From Flavobacterium phragmitis (GTDB lineage Bacteria > Bacteroidota > Bacteroidia > Flavobacteriales > Flavobacteriaceae), in NCBI RefSeq assembly GCF_900112575.1, contig NZ_FOMH01000005.1:271878-335877 (forward strand): DNA of 64,000 bases. Reading direction: 5' to 3'. Positions 9,505 through 16,445 of this stretch are shown piece by piece; the first letter of the stretch is position 1, and every line of letters starts with the position of its first letter. The notes beneath the pieces were generated by a model. The model did no database searches. It saw only the letters and a list, made by a program, of their open reading frames with translations, and was not told the origin of the DNA. The translations under genes and the position numbers were made by a program.

Positions 9505-10075
9505 ATTTGAGTCTTTGTGTTTTAAATCTTCTGGTTCGAAGCCTGATTCTTTTGATTTGAAGCAGGCATTCGGTAATCAGATTTTTTATTTCTAAGTAAG
9601 AATTGTTAGGAACGGAGGTAATCGTATTTTTTACGCTTTCGATATAATTTCCAGCGGTAATTAAATCGGTTTCAAGATTTTGTAAAATGCGGCTTTCTAT
9701 ATTTTTATTTTTCTTGTAGTAATAAATGCAGTTTTGAAGGTCTTCAATTTGACCCGTGATATCAGCAATGGCATTTTTTGAAACGGCCCGGCTGTAGTAA
9801 TAAGAAAACTCTAACGGATTATCTTCAATCACTTTATCAAAGTCATCAATGGCTTTGTAATGATAATTCAACTGCTGGAAACACTTTGCTCTCAATTCAT
9901 AAACCGTACTATTAAAACCTGAGTTTAAAGCATTATCGAGATAAGACAAAGCTTCAGAAAATTGGCTGGAAAGATAGAGTTCTTTCCCTTTTTCTAAGTC
10001 GGCTGTGTCTTGTTCAAGATTTTGCACTGCAACCTTGTTTTTAAACGGAAATCCTAAATTGACGAACCACTTCAT
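9494..10075 (-). CDS. Tetratricopeptide repeat protein
   Basis: This 193-residue protein has no signal peptide or membrane segment. At least three TPR-like helix pairs are visible ('KGKELYLSSQFSEALSYLDN', 'YELRAKCFQQLNYHYKAIDD', 'FSYYYSRAVSKNAI'). TPR proteins act as protein-binding scaffolds; no partner is suggested by the neighbours. The C-terminus is rich in Arg and Lys. The gene converges on GH95 with an 11-bp overlap of the 3' ends. The 487-base stretch upstream holds only repeats and a terminator. Confidence 0.7.
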   Translation of the reverse strand: MKWFVNLGFPFKNKVAVQNLEQDTADLEKGKELYLSSQFSEALSYLDNALNSGFNSTVYELRAKCFQQLNYHYKAIDDFDKVIEDNPLEFSYYYSRAVSKNAIADITGQIEDLQNCIYYYKKNKNIESRILQNLETDLITAGNYIESVKNTITSVPNNSYLEIKNLITECLLQIKRIRLRTRRFKTQRLKSIS

Positions 10076-10255
10076 AATTATAAAATTTAGATGGTCAGGC
10101 TGTTCAGATTGTAAATCTGAGTTAAGATGAGGGAATGTTAAAGATAAATAAATTTTTGATATACAGTTAATTAAAAGTTGTTTTTATGTCAAAAAAAATA
10201 AAAGTGATGTGCTTAGTATATTTCGCTTCGAACTTCTTGAAAAAAGTTTTTTAGC

Positions 10256-10475
10256 CACAAATTGCACAAATTTTCACAAATTAATTCGTGGAAATTTTGG
10301 GCTTAAAAATAAGCTTTGCTTGTGGACTTTTAGGCTGTCAAGCTAATAAAGGTTATCCAAAAAGGATTGTATGATTTTTTTTGTTTTATTTCTGTTTAGA
10401 TGCCCCAGCGAGGCAGAATATTTATAGGATTTTAGTTGTGTTGATTTCAAAAGCTCCGGTGGAGCGAAATATTTT
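10256..10475. repeat. Two interspersed-repeat pieces in the 10.1-10.56 kb gap
   Basis: The gap 10076-10562 holds no gene that I can support. At 10256-10300 there is a small inverted pair (GCCACAAATTGCACAAATTT and a partner ending AATTCGTGGAAATTTT), the same word family as at 40225 and 43917. At 10402-10475 two short GC-rich hairpins (GCCCCAGCGAGGC and GCTCCGGTGGAGC) are each followed by an A/T-rich ATATTT tail, which looks like another dispersed repeat. Confidence 0.55.
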
Positions 10476-10482
10476 TGTCAAT

Positions 10483-10510
10483 AAAAAAGGTGCTTGACGA
10501 ATCAAACACC
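10483..10510 (-). terminator. Rho-independent terminator of the porin-Dabb-cupin operon
   Basis: On the minus strand GGTGTTTGA and TCAAGCACC form a 9-bp stem with a TTCG loop, followed by six T residues. It lies about 50 bases after the cupin stop codon. Confidence 0.85.
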
Positions 10511-10562
10511 TCATTTCACTAGCAATAAATCCATCTTTTATTGCAATCGCTTACTATTTCAT

Positions 10563-11036
10563 TTAATTAGATTCAGCTTTAAAAAGATCATCTGAATTTT
10601 CGGTAATCGGAATATAAAGTCTTTCCCAAACATCGCTGTCTACCATATCCCAACTGTGGCCTTTTCCTTTAAGATCTTCGGCTAGTAAAACTACTCCAGG
10701 TTCTATGATGAAAGTACTTCCGTCTGAGACTTTAAATCTAATTTTACCTTTTACCGTAATAACATATTGTTTTCTTGGCGCTGGATGCGCATTTTTTTCC
10801 CATTCTTCTGTTTTATTGCTGTACCAGAAAGAAGCGGTATTCATGTGTTTTAAGGATGGAATAGAACCTTTTTCGAAAGTACAGCTTCCATCAGGTTTAT
10901 TGATAAGTCGGTACGCTGGAATTTCAGCGGCTTCTTCCATAGCTTTCACTTGAACTTTTTTGTGCTCTTGTGCATAATTGCTGTTTGCTGCCATAAGAAA
11001 TGCAGTTAGGATAAATCCTTTTAATAGATTTTTCAT
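10563..11036 (-). CDS. Exported cupin-domain protein
   Basis: The 157-residue protein has a signal peptide (about 1-22, 'MKNLLKGFILTAFLMAANSNYA-Q') and a single cupin-like beta barrel: 'KQYVITVKGKIRFKVSDGS' and 'EPGVVLLAEDLKGKGHSW' are the two expected halves. The His-rich metal-binding pattern of enzymatic cupins is mostly missing, so a ligand-binding or sensing role is as likely as catalysis. The ATG at 11036 is chosen because it starts the signal peptide; an upstream in-frame ATG at 11090 lies in the repeat. It is the last gene of a leftward set with a porin and a Dabb protein, and a strong terminator follows it. Confidence 0.72.
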   Translation of the reverse strand: MKNLLKGFILTAFLMAANSNYAQEHKKVQVKAMEEAAEIPAYRLINKPDGSCTFEKGSIPSLKHMNTASFWYSNKTEEWEKNAHPAPRKQYVITVKGKIRFKVSDGSTFIIEPGVVLLAEDLKGKGHSWDMVDSDVWERLYIPITENSDDLFKAESN

Positions 11037-11078
11037 TTTGGTATTAAATTTAAAAGTAATAATTTTTTTTGTAATTAA

Positions 11079-11224
11079 TTTTAAACACATAGAATCATAG
11101 GTTTAGGCACCGTTGAAAGGCATTTCATTTGCGTCAATACACATAGTAAGTAGGTGTTAGAAACTAGTTTCTTTCTCTATTCTTTTTTAGATAAAGAAAT
11201 AACTATGTTTCTATGTGTTTAAAA
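11079..11224. repeat. Inverted repeat between Dabb and cupin genes
   Basis: A 22-bp arm containing TTAAACACATAGAATCATAG (11079-11100) pairs with 11203-11224 at 21 of 22 positions. A half copy of the same word (AACACATAGAAACAT) recurs near 43859. Confidence 0.8.
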
Positions 11225-11228
11225 TTTT

Positions 11229-11648
11229 TTATTGAATGTATACAGAATCGTGAACCATCATTTTATTGAAGAATGGTTTGTATTGGGCCACTAAAGCAAG
11301 ATGCCCGTCAAGTTTACCGTAGGTTTCTAAATCTTCTAATGAATCAAATTCCATAGAAGCATTGTAAGTAAAAGAATTATCCATAACAGGTCTTGGCGTT
11401 GAATTGGCAGGTTTTCCGTAACGGACATTTTTTACGTACGGCAGCTTTTTAAGACCTTCAAAAAAGTTGGCGAAATCTTCGACTTGCGCTGGTGTAAGTT
11501 CAGGTTTAAGCCAGAAAAGCAGGTAATGAAAATAAACCGTTTTATGCTGTGGCTCTGTTTCAGCTGAAGTATTTGCCAGTACTTTTGCTCCAGTCAATGC
11601 AAGTGCTCCCGCGCTCGCTGATTTTATAATAAAATTTCGTCTTTCCAT
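11229..11648 (-). CDS. Tat-exported Dabb (stress-responsive alpha/beta-barrel) domain protein
   Basis: This 139-residue protein starts with a twin-arginine signal ('MERRNFIIKSASAGALALTG'), which implies export of a folded protein to the periplasm. The rest is a dimeric alpha/beta-barrel Dabb domain: 'VYFHYLLFWLKPELTPAQVE' and 'FTYNASMEFDSLEDLETYGK', ending 'YKPFFNKMMVHDSVYIQ'. Dabb domains are found in small-molecule-binding and stress-related proteins; the ligand here is unknown. The gene lies 12 bp downstream of the porin gene, so both are very likely co-transcribed. Confidence 0.82.
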   Translation of the reverse strand: MERRNFIIKSASAGALALTGAKVLANTSAETEPQHKTVYFHYLLFWLKPELTPAQVEDFANFFEGLKKLPYVKNVRYGKPANSTPRPVMDNSFTYNASMEFDSLEDLETYGKLDGHLALVAQYKPFFNKMMVHDSVYIQ

Positions 11649-11660
11649 AATCGTAACGTT

Positions 11661-12989
11661 TTAATTAAAGTCGATTCTATATTTTAGAACATACTGCCAT
11701 TTTCGGTCTGAAACTGTTGCTAGATTGGCATCGTTTAAAGTATAAATCGGACGGTTTTGGGCATCAAAAGTTAATCTTGAAGACATGCCGTTCATCAGTA
11801 AAGAAATCCCCGCATCATAAGTCAGCGCTTTATCATGAAGTCCGTCAAGATCAGAAAGCATCACACTTCCCGCTGGCTGCAGCTGAAGACTATTTTTGGC
11901 TTTGTTGAAATAAGGAAGCGTTCCGCCGACTTGTAAATAATACGTATTTCCAGTCCCTATAACAGGAGAATTGTTCCCAGCACCATTTAGACTGCTTACC
12001 GTTGTATTTACACCGCTTGCAGGATTACTTACGCCAGAATAACGCACATAATTTGGCCCGTAATTATTATTCATCGCCATGGCATAAGCACTGAAAGAAG
12101 TACCGCGGTCTTTGTTGATTGGTGTATCATAGAAAAGGTCAACGGCAAAACTTTTTTCATCATCATTAATAGTTGTTTTTGCTTCGTCTAAGTGCCATAA
12201 TGCATTGTGCATATATTCAAAACCTGCACCTAGCGCTAGGACTTTCTTTTTACCGTTGTAAGTTCCAGAGTGGAAAGGAGTACTGTTGCTTTCGGTATCA
12301 AAAAACTCATATTTAAAATAACCTGAGTAATCTTTGTTAGGATGTGTTTTGCTGAATGTAGCAAGATTGTATTGTGGATCAGCGCTTACATTCGTATAAG
12401 GATCAGCGATAACCAAACGATAATCTAATTTCCCGATTTGTCCTTTAGCATAAACACTCATTTCTCTAACTGTTTCGTCTGATATTCCTGCATTGGCAGT
12501 GGCGTAAGAGGGTAAATCATATAATAAAGTATTCAAAGGCCCGGTTGTAAATCTTGATAAACCTCTCCAAGTTGATCGTCCAGCACCGGCAGCAATCGCA
12601 TCATTAAATTTATATTCTGCATAGGCATCTAAAAGTTCAAATGCAGGAGTAGTTTTAGAAGCGACGTTTACATTGGTCAAACCGCCTTGCAGTACAAACG
12701 TGAATTTTTCTGTAGGCTGATAAGACATTTTTACCCTAACTCTTCGCAATGATAAATCTGAAATACTGTTAACCTGTTCGCCATTTACCAAACTTCCCGG
12801 ATTAAGTTCTGCATATCGAGCCCAAATTTCTGTGTAACCGCTGAATGAGATCGAACGTGTTTTTTCATCGTTTAAATATTTGGTTAAAGTTGGGTTTCCA
12901 AAATCATTCTTTTTTTGAGCATTAATTGTATTGATAAATCCTGCAAGCAGAAAAAAACACAATCCAATTTTTAAATAATTTGTTTTCAT
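11661..12989 (-). CDS. Outer-membrane porin, phosphate-selective porin O/P-like
   Basis: The 442-residue protein has a signal peptide (about 1-24, ending NAQ) followed by alternating amphipathic strands typical of a 16-18-strand porin, for example 'SFSGYTEIWARYAELNPG', 'LRRVRVKMSYQPTEKFTFVL' and the closing strand 'KWQYVLKYRIDFN' with a C-terminal aromatic-rich end. Such porins form anion- or solute-selective channels in the outer membrane. It heads the leftward set porin-Dabb-cupin and is divergent from a two-component system. Its upstream region has a good -7 box at 13047-13054 but no matching -33 box; a four-unit 11-bp repeat occupies that position, suggesting activation by the neighbouring response regulator. 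Confidence 0.78.
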   Translation of the reverse strand: MKTNYLKIGLCFFLLAGFINTINAQKKNDFGNPTLTKYLNDEKTRSISFSGYTEIWARYAELNPGSLVNGEQVNSISDLSLRRVRVKMSYQPTEKFTFVLQGGLTNVNVASKTTPAFELLDAYAEYKFNDAIAAGAGRSTWRGLSRFTTGPLNTLLYDLPSYATANAGISDETVREMSVYAKGQIGKLDYRLVIADPYTNVSADPQYNLATFSKTHPNKDYSGYFKYEFFDTESNSTPFHSGTYNGKKKVLALGAGFEYMHNALWHLDEAKTTINDDEKSFAVDLFYDTPINKDRGTSFSAYAMAMNNNYGPNYVRYSGVSNPASGVNTTVSSLNGAGNNSPVIGTGNTYYLQVGGTLPYFNKAKNSLQLQPAGSVMLSDLDGLHDKALTYDAGISLLMNGMSSRLTFDAQNRPIYTLNDANLATVSDRKWQYVLKYRIDFN

Positions 12990-13046
12990 GTATAGTTAAA
13001 ATTTACATTTTGTTCTGGTAGTGATCACTACTTGTTTTTGACTCGA

Positions 13047-13054
13047 CAAAGGTA
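13047..13054 (-). promoter_or_regulatory. -7 promoter box of the porin operon
   Basis: The minus strand reads TACCTTTG, matching the Bacteroidota -7 consensus TAnnTTTG. At the expected 19-bp distance upstream there is no TTTG; the 11-bp repeat array starts there instead. Confidence 0.65.
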
Positions 13055-13074
13055 GATTCACGATGTGCTTTGGG

Positions 13075-13118
13075 TTATTAGAAAAGTATTAGAAAGCTTA
13101 TAGAATGTTATTAGAAAT
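13075..13118. promoter_or_regulatory. Four tandem 11-bp repeats, candidate response-regulator binding array
   Basis: Four head-to-tail units are visible: TTATTAGAAAA, GTATTAGAAAG, CTTATAGAATG and TTATTAGAAAT (consensus nTATTAGAAAn). A fifth match, CTATTAGAAAA, sits at 13194-13204 next to the regulator gene's own -7-like box. OmpR/PhoB-type regulators bind direct repeats spaced one helical turn apart, and an OmpR-type gene starts 137 bp to the right. Confidence 0.7.
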
Positions 13119-13218
13119 GCGTTTATTCTTATTTTAAAGTGTTGTAATACAGTGTGTTTTGTGTTTGTGTAGAATCGGCTCAATTCTAAGACTCTATTAG
13201 AAAAAGAAAATATTGTCG

Positions 13219-13226
13219 TAAATTTG
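13219..13226 (+). promoter_or_regulatory. -7 promoter box of the response-regulator gene
   Basis: TAAATTTG matches TAnnTTTG and lies 28 bp before the start codon at 13255. No clear -33 TTTG is present at the usual distance; an 11-bp repeat copy at 13194-13204 lies near there. Confidence 0.5.
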
Positions 13227-13254
13227 ACCTCGATTTTAAAAGGAACAGACATAG

Positions 13255-13944
13255 ATGAAGATCTTAATTGTGGAAGATAACAGCAGAGTTTCGGCTTTAC
13301 TGAAAAGAGGATTAGAAAGTCAGGGTTATCAGGTATATATTGCAGAAGAAGCAGAAGAAGGACTTATACTTTTAGGGAAAATTGATTTTGAATTAATCAT
13401 TACTGATATTATGTTGGCTGGAATGGATGGCATTACTTTTTGCAAAAAGATCCGTCAATCCGGAAAAAAAATACCAATCATCATGTTGACCGCTTTAGGA
13501 ACCATTGATGAAAAGATTGAAGGTTTTGATGCCGGCGCAGATGATTATCTCGTAAAACCTTTTGAAATAAGAGAGTTATACGCCAGAGTTAAAGCTTTAT
13601 TACAGCGTAAAAATGATGCTGTTCATACTGTTGAAGAAACTTCTCAAATCACTTATAATGATCTTGTTCTGGATAAACGAACCAAAGTAGTTTACAGACA
13701 AGGAATAACAATTAATCTCACTCCGAAAGAATTCAATTTACTTCATTTTCTGATGCAGCATCCGGAAAGACTGCTTACTCGCGATGAAATTGCCGATAAT
13801 GTCTGGGGAAATAATTTTGATACCGGAACCAATTATATAGATGTTTACATTGCCTATCTAAGAAAGAAAATTGACAAAGATTTTGATCAGAAACTAATTC
13901 ATACGAAAGTGGGAATGGGATTTATTTTAAGTAATAAAATATGA
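13255..13944 (+). CDS. OmpR/PhoB-family response regulator
   Basis: The 229-residue cytoplasmic regulator has an N-terminal receiver domain with acidic residues E7-D8, phospho-acceptor D51 ('ITDIMLAGMDG'), T79 and K101 ('DYLVKPFE'). A C-terminal winged-helix DNA-binding domain follows ('NLTPKEFNLLHFLMQHPERL' and 'YIDVYIAYLRKKIDKDF'). It overlaps the downstream kinase gene by 4 bp (ATGA), so the two are translationally coupled and form one signalling pair. The divergent porin operon, with 11-bp direct repeats between, is the obvious target. The signal sensed is unknown. Confidence 0.95.
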   Translation: MKILIVEDNSRVSALLKRGLESQGYQVYIAEEAEEGLILLGKIDFELIITDIMLAGMDGITFCKKIRQSGKKIPIIMLTALGTIDEKIEGFDAGADDYLVKPFEIRELYARVKALLQRKNDAVHTVEETSQITYNDLVLDKRTKVVYRQGITINLTPKEFNLLHFLMQHPERLLTRDEIADNVWGNNFDTGTNYIDVYIAYLRKKIDKDFDQKLIHTKVGMGFILSNKI

Positions 13945-15305
13945 AATTAGTAACCCGCACTGCCCTCACTTATGCTATTTTAACGGCTTTTATTTTATTC
14001 GTATTTGCCTACAGCGTTTATTTTGTTTCAGAAAAAAATAGAAAAGATGAATTCTTTGACCGTCTGGATTATAAAATAATCTGGCGCGCCGAGTTTATAT
14101 TTGATGCCCAAATCAACAAAGACCTCATTAAATTTCTGCATACTAAAAATAAAAAGGTACTAAATGAAGCCGATATAAGTGTTTATGACAGCAACTTCAA
14201 TCTGTATTTTTCGGACAATATGCCACCGCTTGGAAATCAAAAAATATTAGAATCTATAAAAAGAAATAAATTTTTAAACTGGGCAGACGAAAAATACCAA
14301 TATCGAGGAATTTTATACAAAGACAATCACCAAGAATATTATATCGTAGGAAGAGCAATAGACGTAACAGGTCTTAATCATATTAACGCTTTTAAAGAAA
14401 ATGTACTTTATGTATATTTTATTTCGATTGTTTTGGTTTTCATTATTGGATTTGGATTTTCCTATTATACCCTAAAACCTTTAAAAGATATTATCTTTCA
14501 AATTCGAGATATATCCGAGCATAATTTGAACAAACGAATTGTGGTTCCAAAAGCCAAAGACGAGCTTTATGAACTTACTCAGACCTTTAATACAACCTTC
14601 AATAGATTAGAAAAATCCTTTAATAATCATCGAAATTTTGTGACCACCATTTCACATGAATTTCGAACACCTCTTTCTATTTTGATTGCAGAAATTGAAC
14701 TAGGAAAAGAGCTAAATCAGACCGTTGACGATTATAAAAAATCATTGGATAATGCTTTGGAAGAAGCCAATCATGTTTCGCAGCTTTCGACAGCCCTTTT
14801 AGATTTTGCAAGGGCGAATTATGACATTTCACAGATCAAAATGTCGCCAACGAGAATAGATGAAGTTTTGGTCGATGCCAAATTAAATCTGATCAATAAA
14901 AAAGAGGTGAAATACAAGATTGGAATAAGTTACATGAACTTGGACAATACAGATTCCAGTGTTTACAATTATACTGGAAATCCATATCTGCTACAGATTG
15001 CTTTTTCAAATATCATGGAAAATGCCTGTAAATATTCTGAAAATCATTCTTGTAATGTAGAGATTAACGCTTCATCAGAAAAAATTACATTAACCTTTTC
15101 AGATGACGGAATAGGAATCCCGGAAGCCGATCTTGAAAAAATCTACAACTTATTTTACCGAGGCAAAAACAAAGATCACGAAAATGGTTACGGCATCGGA
15201 TTATCTATTGTAAAACAAATTATCAGCCTGCACAATGGTTCGATTGAAGTGATTTCTAAGGTTGGAAAAGGAACAATTTTTACAGTAATTCTGCCATTGC
15301 AATAA
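13941..15305 (+). CDS. Membrane sensor histidine kinase
   Basis: The 454-residue inner-membrane kinase has transmembrane helices at about residues 10-30 and 153-175 that flank a roughly 120-residue periplasmic sensor region. A HAMP linker (about 178-230) leads into the dimerization domain with the phospho-accepting H239 in 'FVTTISHEFRTPLS'. The ATPase domain shows the N box 'NIMENACKYSE', the G1 box 'DDGIGIP' and the G2 box 'GYGIGLSIV'. It is co-transcribed with the response regulator through a 4-bp overlap. The stop codon directly abuts the end of the convergent Nudix-regulator gene. Confidence 0.95.
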   Translation: MKLVTRTALTYAILTAFILFVFAYSVYFVSEKNRKDEFFDRLDYKIIWRAEFIFDAQINKDLIKFLHTKNKKVLNEADISVYDSNFNLYFSDNMPPLGNQKILESIKRNKFLNWADEKYQYRGILYKDNHQEYYIVGRAIDVTGLNHINAFKENVLYVYFISIVLVFIIGFGFSYYTLKPLKDIIFQIRDISEHNLNKRIVVPKAKDELYELTQTFNTTFNRLEKSFNNHRNFVTTISHEFRTPLSILIAEIELGKELNQTVDDYKKSLDNALEEANHVSQLSTALLDFARANYDISQIKMSPTRIDEVLVDAKLNLINKKEVKYKIGISYMNLDNTDSSVYNYTGNPYLLQIAFSNIMENACKYSENHSCNVEINASSEKITLTFSDDGIGIPEADLEKIYNLFYRGKNKDHENGYGIGLSIVKQIISLHNGSIEVISKVGKGTIFTVILPLQ

Positions 15306-16052
15306 TTACCAGTTTCCTTGTAAGCCTTCTTTTAAAGCACTGTTGTACTTTTCCCAATCAAAACTGTACAAATCGGGTGCTTTGTGTGCGCCGCCTTTAC
15401 GGGATTCATCCAGTTTTGTCAAAATATCGTAACGCAGAATTTTTCTGTAAAAATTACCGCGGTTCAGTTTTTTTCCTAAAATACCTTCATATAATTTCTG
15501 TAATTCCGGCATCGTAAATTTCTCAGGAAGAAGATTATAGCCAATTGGGTGATTGTTTAGTTGCTCCCTCAAAGTAATTAAAGCTTTATCAAAAATAGCC
15601 CTGTGATCCATCATAAATTCAGGAAGATTTTCTATCGAATGCCATTTAACAATGCTCGAAAATTCATCAATATCCATTTTTACCTGACCATGTTCTGCTA
15701 AAGCATAATATCCAATAGAAATAAAACGCTGTTTGTGCCACATATTGTCATCATAATCTTGAAAAGCAAACTCAGAACGGTTTAAGTTTCCGAAAGTGTA
15801 AAATTGCTGCAGATAAATATTTTCTGTACCAGTTCTATCTTTTAGAATCCGAATTGCCGCATCGTCGACATTTTCAAGTTTTTCTACATAACCGCCAGGC
15901 AGTCCCCATTCTTCTCGGTCTCTTAATTTTAAAAGTAAAACCTGAAGTTCATTTTCGTGAAAACTGAATATGACGCAGTCAATAGAAAGAGTCGGAATAA
16001 ATCTTTTCCAAGACTCTTCGGAACGTTTTTCGAGTAATTTTTTGAAATCCAT
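15306..16052 (-). CDS. Nudix-type transcriptional regulator (NrtR/AraR-like)
   Basis: The 248-residue protein has an N-terminal Nudix domain and a C-terminal winged-helix region (about 165-240, 'KLNRGNFYRKILRYDILTKL'), the layout of NrtR-type regulators. The Nudix box at residues 54-76 keeps G54, E60 and R68 but replaces the catalytic Glu positions of REUxEE with I69, D72 and R73, so hydrolase activity is unlikely and ligand sensing is expected. In Bacteroides a regulator of this family (AraR) controls L-arabinose genes. This gene is divergent from the TonB receptor/GH3 cluster, which makes that cluster the likely regulon. A palindrome at 16389-16409 is a candidate site. Confidence 0.82.
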   Translation of the reverse strand: MDFKKLLEKRSEESWKRFIPTLSIDCVIFSFHENELQVLLLKLRDREEWGLPGGYVEKLENVDDAAIRILKDRTGTENIYLQQFYTFGNLNRSEFAFQDYDDNMWHKQRFISIGYYALAEHGQVKMDIDEFSSIVKWHSIENLPEFMMDHRAIFDKALITLREQLNNHPIGYNLLPEKFTMPELQKLYEGILGKKLNRGNFYRKILRYDILTKLDESRKGGAHKAPDLYSFDWEKYNSALKEGLQGNW

Positions 16053-16129
16053 GACGGTATAATTAGCTTCAAATTTAAACTTTTTAATCTGTACGAGTCA
16101 AATTGTTTAAGTTTTTTCTGTCTTTTTAA

Positions 16130-16166
16130 AACACATCACAAATTTAGCCTTTGATGTGTTTTTTTT
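16130..16166 (+). terminator. Orphan terminator-like hairpin upstream of the TonB receptor
   Basis: AACACATCA and TGATGTGTT form a 9-bp stem followed by a T run. No rightward gene ends here: it sits between the divergent regulator and the TonB receptor, about 280 bp before the receptor start. It could end a short leader or small RNA, or stop antisense readthrough. The rest of the 393-base gap shows only the palindrome listed next. Confidence 0.5.
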
Positions 16167-16388
16167 ATTTCTCCTTCCAAAACGTTTTTGCGTTTTTCTC
16201 ATTTTCGAATCTATTTTTTTCAACAATTACAATACTTTACGCAAACGAGGTAGTTTTTTTGAAGTGTCAATTTAACATTTTCAAGATAATAGCTTTTCGT
16301 TGTTTTTATGGAATTTATACGGGTTGTTTTATGTGAAAATGAAAATAATAACAGCAATTATTTGTTGAAATGAGAAATAGTAATTAAT

Positions 16389-16409
16389 ATTGCTTCATTA
16401 TGAAGCAAT
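16389..16409. promoter_or_regulatory. 21-bp perfect palindrome, candidate operator
   Basis: ATTGCTTCA and TGAAGCAAT flank a TTA centre, 36 bp before the TonB receptor start codon. A shorter odd palindrome, ATGAAAATTTCAT, overlaps its right end (16408-16420). Position and symmetry fit a dimeric repressor; the divergent Nudix regulator is the nearest candidate. The link is inferred. Confidence 0.55.
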
Positions 16410-16445
16410 GAAAATTTCATAAAGAAAACCTAACTTAAACTACTC

